From NCBI GenBank assembly GCA_963761755.1, contig CAVXIC010000006.1, positions 186,001 to 250,000 of the forward strand: a stretch of DNA of 64,000 nucleotides. Reading direction: 5' to 3'. This document shows positions 56,867-64,000 of the stretch, piece by piece. The stretch is from CAJXVA01 sp963761755 (lineage in GTDB: Bacteria > Myxococcota_A > Polyangia > Nannocystales > Nannocystaceae). The notes below the pieces were generated by a model that did not search any database, was not told the DNA's origin, and worked only from the letters and a program-made list of their open reading frames with translations. The position numbers were made by a program, and so were the translations under genes. Position 1 is the first letter of the stretch; each line of letters starts with the position of its first letter.

Positions 56867-57862
56867 ATGCGCTCCACCTCGCTGTTGTTGGGAACCCTCG
56901 TCTTGGCGACTGCCTGCGGCGCACACGATGGCGCAGACGATGCGGCGACCGACACCGAGATGAGCGGGACCGAGGGCCCGACGGGGAGCACGGGGGCCGT
57001 CCCCAGCGCGGGGACGACGTCCGGCACGACGCAGGCTCTGGCCGAATCTTCGTCCTCCTCGAGCGGGCTCGCAAGCACCGGCGAGCCCGACGACGACACC
57101 GGGAGCAGCGACAGCACCGGCGCACCCGTCGTCTGCGATCCCCCCGAGTCGCTCGGGGTGCTGTTCATCGGAAACAGCTTCACCTTCACGCACGACCTCC
57201 CGGGCATGGTCGCGGATCTCGGGACCTCGGCGGCACTCCCGATCGTCACCGACTCGATCACCCAAGGCGGCCAGCGGCTCTCCTATCACGTGCAGAACGA
57301 GGCGACGCTTCCGCTGATCCAGAGTCAGCCGTGGGACTACGTCGTCATCCAGGGGCACAGCCTCGAGACCCTCGACGACCTCGAGGGGTTCTTGAGCAAC
57401 GGCGAGACCTTGGTCGGGTGGATCGAGGATGCTGGCGCGCAGCCCTTGCTCTACGAAACCTGGGCTCGGTCGCCCGCGCACAACCTCTACGACGATCCCA
57501 ACTTCGACTACGCGACCCCCGACCAGATGCAGGCGGGAATCCACGACGGCTACCAGATGCTGTCGGACCTCACTGGAGCCAGGGTCGTGCCCGCCGGCAC
57601 CGCGTGGCAGCTGCTGTGGTCTTCCAATGCGGTCGAGACGGTCTACCCCTGGGGCGGCGACGAGTACCATCCGTCGGTTGCCGGGACGTATCTCAACGCC
57701 AGCGTGTTCTTCGTCGCGATGACGGGGTTGTCGATGGAGACCGTGGAGGGTCCGCAGCCCGTCGAACCCGATGCGGCCGAGGTGCTCCACGCCATCGCCG
57801 AGCAGGCTGTCCCCCCTGCGGCTGACCTGCGCGCTTGCGTTGCGCTTGCGTTGCGCTCGTGA
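56867..57862 (+). CDS. SGNH/DUF4886-like hydrolase lipoprotein
   Basis: 331 residues. Lipoprotein signal (LVLATACGAHDG), then a Thr/Ser/Gly/Glu/Asp-rich linker (about 25-98), then an SGNH-like domain: LFIGNSFTFTHDLPGM (nucleophile Ser region), DYVVIQGHS and YHPSVAGTYL (His region). Relatives include esterases and DUF4886 proteins; substrate unknown. The C-terminal residues are coded by an 11-bp repeat and end ALALRS. Confidence 0.8.
   Translation: MRSTSLLLGTLVLATACGAHDGADDAATDTEMSGTEGPTGSTGAVPSAGTTSGTTQALAESSSSSSGLASTGEPDDDTGSSDSTGAPVVCDPPESLGVLFIGNSFTFTHDLPGMVADLGTSAALPIVTDSITQGGQRLSYHVQNEATLPLIQSQPWDYVVIQGHSLETLDDLEGFLSNGETLVGWIEDAGAQPLLYETWARSPAHNLYDDPNFDYATPDQMQAGIHDGYQMLSDLTGARVVPAGTAWQLLWSSNAVETVYPWGGDEYHPSVAGTYLNASVFFVAMTGLSMETVEGPQPVEPDAAEVLHAIAEQAVPPAADLRACVALALRS
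57831..57857 (+). repeat. 11-bp tandem repeat at the end of the SGNH gene
   Basis: Two copies of GCGCTTGCGTT plus a partial third. 11 bp is not a multiple of three, so copy changes would alter the protein end. Confidence 0.8.
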
Positions 57863-57886
57863 TGCGCGAAGATGGGGCCTGCATCG

Positions 57887-59134
57887 ATGAAACTCTCGCT
57901 GCCCCTTCCCGTGCTCGATCCGCGTCGGCGTTGGGCCGAAGTCATCGAGCCCATCGTGGACGTCGTCGAGCCCGTTCGGTCGCTCTCCCATGGACTCGAC
58001 CCCGCCACGCTCGGCCGGTGGTCCACCGCCCGAAGCCGGCGTGCGCTGGGGCGCGACCCGTCGTTTCGCGAGCATCGGGACCGTGTCGAGCAGACCCTGT
58101 CGGGATTCGACTGGGACCTTCGCGCGACCGCGGAGCCACCGGACGCGCAGCGCACCCGCGCCGTGCTTTGGAACATCGAGCGGGGCAAGCGGTTCGACGC
58201 GCTGCGGCACGTGCTGGAGGGCGATCCGGCGGTGGGCGACGCGGACCTCTACCTGCTGTGCGAGGTGGACTGGGGGATGGGGCGCTCGGGCAACCGGCAC
58301 GTCGCGCGCGCGCTCGCCGAGCAGCTCGGGCTCGGCTACGTCTTCGCGCCCAGCCACCTGGTCGTCTCGCCGGGCGATCTCGCCGAGCTCGACCACGGTG
58401 AGCCCAACACCACCTCGCTGCACGGCGTGACGCTGCTGACCCGATACCCGGTCCGCCGCGTGTGCGGGGTGCCGCTGCCCGAGTACGTCGACAAGTTCCA
58501 CGTCACCGAGAAGCGCCTGGGCTGGAAGCGAGCGCTGGTCTGTGAGATCGAGTTCCCCGACGGACCCGTGACCGTGGCGGTCGTTCATCTCGATCCGTTC
58601 GCGCCTCCGCGTCACCGCGCTCGTCAGATGCGCATCATCGTTCGGGCCATCGAGCGCTTCGGCAACCCGCGCGTCTTGCTGGGCGGCGACCTCAACACCA
58701 ACACCTACGATCTGGGGAGCGCGCCGGGGCTGGCGATCAACGTGGTGCGCAAGCTGGCCTTCTTGGGCTTCGATGGGACCGTCAACGCCTACATGATCCC
58801 CGACCGCACCTTCGAGCGACGCACCTTCAACGCGCTGCGCAACGCTGGGCTGCAGACCGAGGGCTACACCAACCCCGACAAGGGCACGATCTACTACGAC
58901 CTCAACGACCCAGAGGTTGTCGCCAAGAGCCTGGAGTACCTGCCCAAGCCCGTGTTCGAGTGGCTGCGCCGACGACTCGAGCCCTGGAACGGGTGCGTGC
59001 CGCTGCGCCTGGACTGGTTCGCGGGGCGCGGCCTCAACCCCCGAAACGCCGACGTGCTCGAGCGACCCACCGCCGATGGTGCGCACGTCGCCGACCACAA
59101 CCCGGTGTGGGTCGAGCTGGAGCCCGGCGGTTGA
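57887..59134 (+). CDS. Endonuclease/exonuclease/phosphatase-family protein
   Basis: 415 residues. EEP fold: AVLWNIERGKRFDALRHVLE (Asn/Glu metal site), LLCEVDWGMGRSG, VVHLDPFAPPRHRARQM, LGGDLNTNTYDLGS and ADHNPVWVEL (catalytic Asp-His). The N-terminal 90 residues are extra. No signal peptide, so probably cytoplasmic; a phosphodiesterase or nuclease. It follows the lipoprotein by 24 nt. No clear promoter box. Confidence 0.8.
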   Translation: MKLSLPLPVLDPRRRWAEVIEPIVDVVEPVRSLSHGLDPATLGRWSTARSRRALGRDPSFREHRDRVEQTLSGFDWDLRATAEPPDAQRTRAVLWNIERGKRFDALRHVLEGDPAVGDADLYLLCEVDWGMGRSGNRHVARALAEQLGLGYVFAPSHLVVSPGDLAELDHGEPNTTSLHGVTLLTRYPVRRVCGVPLPEYVDKFHVTEKRLGWKRALVCEIEFPDGPVTVAVVHLDPFAPPRHRARQMRIIVRAIERFGNPRVLLGGDLNTNTYDLGSAPGLAINVVRKLAFLGFDGTVNAYMIPDRTFERRTFNALRNAGLQTEGYTNPDKGTIYYDLNDPEVVAKSLEYLPKPVFEWLRRRLEPWNGCVPLRLDWFAGRGLNPRNADVLERPTADGAHVADHNPVWVELEPGG

Positions 59135-59204
59135 GGCGAGCGCGCTGCGCTCGACCTCGAAGGGGCCCGTCGAACGCCGGCTCTTGCCTCGTTCCGGTCG
59201 ATGG

Positions 59205-59765
59205 CTACTCGCCGTCCTTGGGCGGGGTATCCCAGTCGACGAAGGTCTCGCCGCGGGCGCGGGAGAGGATGTCGATGGCGGCCGCGGCACCGTCTCCGGC
59301 GGAGATGATCGCCTGGCTGCGGCCGGGACGAGCGAGCCGGCCCACGACGTAGACGCCCTCGATCTCGGTCAGGCCGTTGCGGTCGGCGGGGACTCCGCTG
59401 GACTCGTCGTAGGTCAGGCCCAAGGCCTTGGCGAGCTTGGGGTTCTTGCCCTCGGAGAGCACGAGGTACGTGCCCGAGACCGTGTCGCCGCCCTCGAGTG
59501 TGGCTACGAAACCCTCACTGGTCTTCGCGACGGTCTCCACCCGCGCATCGCGAACGGTTGCTCCCTGCTCCGTCGCTTGCTTGCGGGCGATCTTCTGGAA
59601 CTCGCTGCCGTGCATGCGTTCGATGCCCGGGTAGTTGTAGAGCATGGCTGCGTGCATAGCGGTCTTGTCCTGCCCGAGCACCACCGTGTCCATGCCGTTC
59701 TTCGCGAGGAACAATGCTGCACTGAGCCCGCCGGGGCCGTCTCCGATGATGATGACGTCGCTCAT
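59205..59765 (-). CDS. Short thioredoxin-reductase-like flavoprotein
   Basis: 186 residues; only the FAD-binding half of a TrxR-like fold: VIIIGDGPGGLSAALFLAKNG (dinucleotide loop), NYPGIERMHGSEF, and GVYVVGRLARPGRSQAIISAGDGAA (second FAD motif). No Cys-x-x-Cys and no NADPH domain, so it cannot be a normal thioredoxin reductase. Similar short forms exist in some archaea and bacteria. The ATG has GAGACT 7 nt upstream. It is convergent with the EEP gene. Confidence 0.8.
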   Translation of the reverse strand: MSDVIIIGDGPGGLSAALFLAKNGMDTVVLGQDKTAMHAAMLYNYPGIERMHGSEFQKIARKQATEQGATVRDARVETVAKTSEGFVATLEGGDTVSGTYLVLSEGKNPKLAKALGLTYDESSGVPADRNGLTEIEGVYVVGRLARPGRSQAIISAGDGAAAAIDILSRARGETFVDWDTPPKDGE

Positions 59766-60601
59766 GGCGTGGAGTCTCTCACCGAGCGGACGTGTCGTTC
59801 CAGGGCGTTCGGTGAGCCGGGCGCAGCCCTTCCCAGACGGGGAGGGCGGCGCCACGAGGCGCCGGGTTCTGCCTCGGTTGGTGACCGCTGGCGATCGCCG
59901 CGGCGCGACCGCAGGTGGCCCCAGCATGGCGTGCCCTGTGCATACGGGTCTGCGCATGCCCACGCAACACACCACCGTCGCCCTCTCTTGCGGAGGCACG
60001 ATCGCCGGATTTCGCACCCAAACTGGCGCGGCGCTGGAGCGGTCGCTGCAGACGCTGAGCGCTCTATCCTCGAGAATACGGGCTGTCCAAGGTGGTCGCT
60101 CGATCTCCGCCTCGCTCGTCGTGGGCGGAACGTCGTCGCAGTTCTGTGAGCCCGGTGCGCCAGAGCGGGTGGCGAGCGCACTCGAGGCACAGGCCCGTCC
60201 CGTGTTGGATCGTCTCAGTGGGTCAGGATGGGACGTTTTCGACGGCGGTGCTCCGACGCCGTCGGACCCCGTGGTGAGGTCGCGACGCGACGCCTCGGAC
60301 GCCGACACGCGCGAGTTCGCCGCCTGCCCACCCGCGAATCCTGAAGCCGGGCTTCCCACAGGCTGTGGCCTCGACCGCGCAGGGGACGTCCCGCGCACCA
60401 TCGATGCACGCATGTAGGCTCCCCACCGGCGCGACCGCCTCATGGACAGCACCCAAAACCCTGGGGAGGGCGCCGGCGGCGGGGCTACGCGGACTGGTCG
60501 GCGACATCGACCGGCGCTGCGCAGCGCTTCGAAGGGGACGAAGCGTCGGGGGATCTGCAATACTCAAGGCCGTCCGCCATGGCGGCGAACGAGATGTACC
60601 G
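59766..60601. other. Region without a convincing gene
   Basis: About 836 bp. Open frames exist on both strands, but none shows homology-like motifs, an SD or consistent third-position bias. An AATACT box lies at 60559-60564. No hairpin or repeat was recognised. It may hold promoters, or a short-lived remnant gene. Confidence 0.5.
59773..59778 (-). promoter_or_regulatory. -10-like GAGACT, 7 nt before the flavoprotein ATG
   Basis: Minus-strand GAGACT, CCACGCC, ATG; no SD. Confidence 0.4.
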
Positions 60602-61381
60602 ATGCGTGTCCGATCGAAGCTTCTGCTGGGTGCCGCGATGCTGATGGCGTGCGCGGGCGGCAGCGAGGCGAACACCGGCGCCGCGGATGCGGGCCCGGGC
60701 ACCTCGGGCGCGGATTCGACGGGCGGGGGCACGGAGTCGGTCATCGAGACGACGGGCATCTCCGGAACGGGTCGTCCCGCGACGTCGACCTCGACGGGCG
60801 ACCCGTCGGTCTCCGGCGATGGATCGACGAGCGGTGATGCGTCGACGACCCGCGCGTCCACGGACGCCGCATCGACGACCGACACCGGCGAGTTCGACAC
60901 CGACACCGAGACCGGCACCGACACCGAAACCGACGCGGGCACCGACACCGACGGCTGCGATCTCATCACGCCGGACACCACCTGCGAGATGGCCATCGCG
61001 CTGGATGCCGTCAGCGGGGACGATGGATCGATGGTCGCCGAGACCGGGTCGGGCGCGACGTGGTTCCTGGTGCAGGTGCAGGAGACCAACGGGAACATCT
61101 TCGAGGAAGACCTCAGCTACACGGTGGCGCTCGAGTCCCCGCCGGGGGTCGACTATGACCTCTACGTCTACGAAGGCCCTCAAGACGGCGATCCGGACTG
61201 CGAGGCCGTGCCCGAGCAGGGCATCGGCGAAGGCGGGCTCGAGGCGGTGAGCGCGGATTGGGACGACGACCAGGGGATCGGCGGCCAAGACGACAGCCTG
61301 TGGCTCGCGATCGAGATCGTCCATGTCACCGGCGACGCGTGCGACGCCCAGTGGACGCTGACGGTCACCGGCGGGACCTGA
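60602..61381 (+). CDS. Lipoprotein with Thr/Asp/Ser-rich linker and C-terminal beta domain
   Basis: 259 residues. Lipoprotein signal (LLLGAAMLMACAGG), then about 95 residues of low-complexity Thr/Ser/Gly/Asp (TDTETGTDTETDAGTDTD), then a beta-rich domain with two Cys near its start (CDLITPDTTCEMA) and YDLYVYEGP. Domain resembles a secreted pre-peptidase-C-like sandwich, but the match is only by eye. The linker style is typical of Nannocystis-type myxobacteria. Confidence 0.75.
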   Translation: MRVRSKLLLGAAMLMACAGGSEANTGAADAGPGTSGADSTGGGTESVIETTGISGTGRPATSTSTGDPSVSGDGSTSGDASTTRASTDAASTTDTGEFDTDTETGTDTETDAGTDTDGCDLITPDTTCEMAIALDAVSGDDGSMVAETGSGATWFLVQVQETNGNIFEEDLSYTVALESPPGVDYDLYVYEGPQDGDPDCEAVPEQGIGEGGLEAVSADWDDDQGIGGQDDSLWLAIEIVHVTGDACDAQWTLTVTGGT

Positions 61382-61440
61382 GCGGGCCGGGCACGCAGGG
61401 GTCCGGCGGACGAAGGCCGAGCGCGTGGCCGCAGCTTTGG

Positions 61441-61446
61441 TAGCCT
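61441..61446 (+). promoter_or_regulatory. -10-like TAGCCT, 6 nt before ATG 61453
   Basis: TAGCCT, GCGTTG, ATG; no SD. Confidence 0.45.
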
Positions 61447-61452
61447 GCGTTG

Positions 61453-62178
61453 ATGCTCGAAACCAGCGCGTTGCTCTCGGAGGTGCCCGGCCTGCGCCAC
61501 GGCTTCACGACTCGGCTCGGAGGGGTTAGCCAAGGGTCCTTTGCATCCCTCAACCTCGGCCTCAAGTGGGGCGATGATCCGGACGCAGTCGCAGAGAACC
61601 TGCGCCGTGTCGCGCAGGCCGGCGGCTATCGCCCCCAGACCCTCCGACGGGTCCGGCAGGTGCACCGGGGCGATGTCCTGCGGGCGACGTCGCTGCGCGA
61701 GGCCTCGGAGGCCGACGGCTTGTGGTGCGCGCGCGAGGACGGGCTGACCGTTGCGGTCTCCACCGCGGACTGCGTGCCCCTCTTGCTCTGCGACCGCGCG
61801 GGGAGGGTCGCGGCGGCCGTGCACAGCGGCTGGCGAAGCACGGTCGTGGGCATCGCTGCGACCGCCGTCGCCGCGCTGGCGGTCGATCCCTCGACGCTGC
61901 TCGCCGCGATTGGGCCGTGCATCGAGCAGCCGGCCTTCGAGGTGGGTCCCGAGGTTGCCGAGCAGTTCGACGCGGCCTTCGTCGACCGGACCTCGTACGC
62001 GAAGCCGCACGTCGATCTCGTCGGCGTCGTCACCGCGCAGCTGCGGCGGGCCGGGCTGGCGGCCGAGAACATCGAGCGGGTCGGGGCGTGCACGCACGCT
62101 CGGGCGGACCGGTACTTCTCCTACCGCCGCGACGGCGCTGGCACCGGCCAGATGATGTCGTTCATCGGCTTGGGCTGA
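61453..62178 (+). CDS. pgeF: PgeF/YfiH-family protein (peptidoglycan editing / multicopper laccase-like)
   Basis: 241 residues. Family hallmarks: HGFTTRLGGVSQG, STADCVPLLLCD (metal Cys), AAVHSGWRSTVVG (metal His), AAIGPCIEQPAFEVG and ADRYFSYRRDGAGTGQMM. Members were described as laccases and as nucleoside phosphorylases/hydrolases; in peptidoglycan editing they remove mis-incorporated amino acid from UDP-MurNAc. ATG 61453 is 6 nt from TAGCCT. Confidence 0.88.
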   Translation: MLETSALLSEVPGLRHGFTTRLGGVSQGSFASLNLGLKWGDDPDAVAENLRRVAQAGGYRPQTLRRVRQVHRGDVLRATSLREASEADGLWCAREDGLTVAVSTADCVPLLLCDRAGRVAAAVHSGWRSTVVGIAATAVAALAVDPSTLLAAIGPCIEQPAFEVGPEVAEQFDAAFVDRTSYAKPHVDLVGVVTAQLRRAGLAAENIERVGACTHARADRYFSYRRDGAGTGQMMSFIGLG

Positions 62179-62253
62179 GCGCAACCACGCCAAACGCCCC
62201 GCGGGGCTTCGTGACCGAGCCGCGCGAGGCGTCGTCGTGGATGGGCTCTGGGC

Positions 62254-62511
62254 CTATTCGGCGGCCGGAGCCGGGGCTTCGGCGGCTGCGGCAGGAGCGG
62301 CGGCGCCTGCCTGGTTGAGGTTCTTGTACTCGCCCGCGAGGCCTTCGGTCTTGGGCATGATCATCCCCTGGACGGAACCGACCAGAATCCAAACGAAGAA
62401 CAGGGCGAACCCGCTCATCAGGATGATCTGGGCGAGGCCAGCGGCTGAGGTCAAGGGGGGCTTGGTGGCCTGGAGCTCCCAGCGGTTGTCGGCGATTTCG
62501 GCTGCTGACAT
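62254..62511 (-). CDS. Small single-pass membrane protein
   Basis: 85 residues. One membrane helix at about 26-50 (GLAQIILMSGFALFFVWILV), a charged N-terminus and an Ala/Pro/Glu-rich tail. No family recognised. ATG 62511 has GGAG 6-7 nt upstream, which together with the clean helix supports a real gene. Confidence 0.7.
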   Translation of the reverse strand: MSAAEIADNRWELQATKPPLTSAAGLAQIILMSGFALFFVWILVGSVQGMIMPKTEGLAGEYKNLNQAGAAAPAAAAEAPAPAAE

Positions 62512-62648
62512 GTCGTTCTCCGTCTCCGATTCGAGGTGGGCGCCCGTTCGAGGCGCTTCATCCACGGCAGCGCAAGTTATCACGCGCCGAGGAAGTCCGA
62601 CAACTGGGACAAGCGAGAATGGGGCGGGGTTCCCGCAATTCGCACGGG

Positions 62649-64000
62649 TCAGTCGTCGGCAGGCACCAGGCCGTAGGCGGGAAGGATCTCGCCATTGAGC
62701 GCCTGCAGCTGGGCCAGCGTCTGGAGATAGGTGATCTGGGCCGACAGAGCGCTCGCGGCGGCGTCGTCGATCTGGTCGAGGCGCTCCAACACGTCGAAGT
62801 TGGTGGAGCGTCCGACGTCGAAGCGGGCCTGCTCCGCCTCGAGGTTCTCCATCGCCAGCTCCAGCGACACCTCCGCGACCTGAATGGACTTGCCCGCGGT
62901 GCGCAGGCCGCTGGCGGCTCGAATCACGCTGGCGGAGATCTGCTGGCGGACCTGCTGGATCTGCTCCTGGGTCCGCCGCATTTGAAGTTTTGCGATCTGG
63001 TGCTGCGCCTTGGGGGTCCGGTTTTGCACGTCCCACGTCAGGGACAGCGAGCCCTGCACGGTCCAGTCGGCCAGGACGCCGTCTTGCGCGACGTCGTCGC
63101 TGAAGATGTTGCCAAAGGCCTCGCCCCAACTGCCGGTGGACCCGGGGTTGCCGGTCTGTGCGCTGGGCAACGCGTCGACCGAGCGGCCTTGCGGCGTGAT
63201 CGATCCCTGGAAGTCCAGCTGCGGCAGCCGGTTGTTGGCCGCGACCATCTCGTCGATCCGCAGGCTGGCGTGCGCGAGCTCGAGCTGCCGAAGCTGCGGG
63301 TTGGCCCGCAGGGCCTGGTCGATCTCCTGCTTGATGTTGGTCTCGCGCGGAACGACGACGGGGTCGGTGATCGGCAGGACGCCCAGCAGGTCGCGGTCGG
63401 CAAAGTCCTGCCCGAGGAACGTGCGCAACGTCAGGCTCGCGTCGAGCAGGCCGTTCTCGGCGGCCAACACTTCGGCCTCGCGGGTGGCCATCGCTTGTTC
63501 GACCGCCTTGATGTCCACCGGGGACAGACGGCCCGCGGCCACGAGCGCTTCGGTCCGCTCCAGTTGACGCTGGATCTGCTCGACGCTGCGACGCTTGTTG
63601 TCGAGGTCGCGGTGGGCGAACAGGACGTCCCAGTAGGCGCTGATGATGTCGCGCGCGAGGTTCTGGGCCGTCAGCTGGCGGCCGGCCTCGGCCTGGGTCA
63701 CCGCGATCTCGGCTTTGTCCCGGCTGGCGCGGTTGATCTTCAGCCCGGCCCCGCGCAGCAGAGGGTGCGAGACGGTGAGGTTGGGGACGATCGAGTACGA
63801 CGCGAGCGTCGTGGAGCCCTGGCTGGCGTCGAGGAAGCTGATCGGTTGCTCGGTGAGGGTTCGATTGACGCCCAGGGTCAGCTGGACCTGTCCCCCCGTT
63901 TCGAGGGCCCGCAGGAATCCCACGTTGGCGCCGGCCGAGCGGGACCCGAGGGCGAACGCGAACGACGAACCCCGCTGCGGGCTCTCTTGGACACTGGCGT
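62649..64000 (-). CDS. TolC-family outer-membrane efflux protein (5' partial)
   Basis: At least 450 residues, entering from the right edge; the frame is open to the last base, so GTG 63923 is not the start. Two repeats of the TolC fold: NLTVSHPLLRGAGLKINRAS and AQNLARDIISAYWDVLFAHR in the first, LTWDVQNRTPKAQHQIAKLQ in the second, with long coiled-coil helices (RRSVEQIQRQLERTEALVAA). Outer-membrane channel for efflux or type I secretion; the inner-membrane partners are not in this window. Confidence 0.88.
   Translation of the reverse strand, partial: ASVQESPQRGSSFAFALGSRSAGANVGFLRALETGGQVQLTLGVNRTLTEQPISFLDASQGSTTLASYSIVPNLTVSHPLLRGAGLKINRASRDKAEIAVTQAEAGRQLTAQNLARDIISAYWDVLFAHRDLDNKRRSVEQIQRQLERTEALVAAGRLSPVDIKAVEQAMATREAEVLAAENGLLDASLTLRTFLGQDFADRDLLGVLPITDPVVVPRETNIKQEIDQALRANPQLRQLELAHASLRIDEMVAANNRLPQLDFQGSITPQGRSVDALPSAQTGNPGSTGSWGEAFGNIFSDDVAQDGVLADWTVQGSLSLTWDVQNRTPKAQHQIAKLQMRRTQEQIQQVRQQISASVIRAASGLRTAGKSIQVAEVSLELAMENLEAEQARFDVGRSTNFDVLERLDQIDDAAASALSAQITYLQTLAQLQALNGEILPAYGLVPADD

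Noticed and set aside
59205..60560. Upstream extension of the flavoprotein frame to 451 codons
   Set aside because: Upstream translation lacks domain character; the dinucleotide motif begins right at ATG 59765.

Overview
This 64 kb window is G+C-rich, gene-dense bacterial chromosome. It most likely comes from a myxobacterium (Myxococcota), perhaps of the Nannocystis/Plesiocystis/Enhygromyxa type. The reasons are a very long PilQ, an FHA protein, NtrC-family regulators, a Roadblock/LC7 protein, and lipoproteins with Thr/Ser/Asp/Gly linkers (a run such as TDTETGTDTETD) that are common in that group. No database search was possible, so the taxonomic call is inference. I see no phage, IS element, CRISPR array, rRNA or tRNA gene.

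Layout. 1-5.0 kb: lipid kinase (partial), secreted M28 peptidase, RecA, and an FHA protein with five DUF898-like membrane repeats. 5.2-9.3 kb: an ECF sigma factor with a ZAS/FecR/TPR anti-sigma protein, an unknown membrane-anchored protein and an HU-family protein. 9.2-15.4 kb: a PEP-synthase-like protein, an unknown gene, an acylglycerol-hydrolase/glycerol-kinase pair and an orphan NtrC-type regulator. 15.7-25.7 kb: XRE regulator, then pilMNOPQ, aroK and aroB; pilQ is hugely enlarged by a helical repeat insertion. 25.8-33.8 kb: lipoprotein, Roadblock protein, aroQ, accB, accC, a giant TPR protein and a cystathionine gamma-synthase-like enzyme. 34-37.7 kb: tig-clpP-clpX. 37.8-44.6 kb: surface-polysaccharide locus (O-antigen-ligase-like protein with a metalloprotease, divergent from a flippase, a sulfotransferase and a 2OG oxygenase). 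44.6-55.4 kb: S41 protease with a large C-terminal extension, RpoH-type sigma, rsmI, an outer-membrane barrel protein, and a histidine kinase/NtrC-type regulator pair in which the kinase gene is frameshifted. 55.5-64 kb: small conserved protein, RluA-family pseudouridine synthase, SGNH-like lipoprotein, EEP-fold protein, short flavoprotein, lipoprotein, pgeF-like gene, small membrane protein and a partial TolC-family protein.

Two modes of translation start stand out. Genes inside operons overlap their neighbour (ATGA/GTGA) or have a Shine-Dalgarno (SD) site. Many genes that head a transcription unit instead have a nAnnnT hexamer, usually nAnnCT, 6-8 nt before the start codon and no SD. This is the arrangement expected of leaderless mRNAs, and I used it to choose several starts.

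Most notable for follow-up: (1) the recurring leaderless-type promoters; (2) the PilQ insertion of about 760 proline-free residues between its AMIN domains, with 32-residue tandem repeats; (3) the histidine kinase split exactly at a T_TTC_CCC heptamer; (4) the FHA plus five-repeat DUF898 architecture; (5) a terminator-like hairpin overlapping the aroK start.
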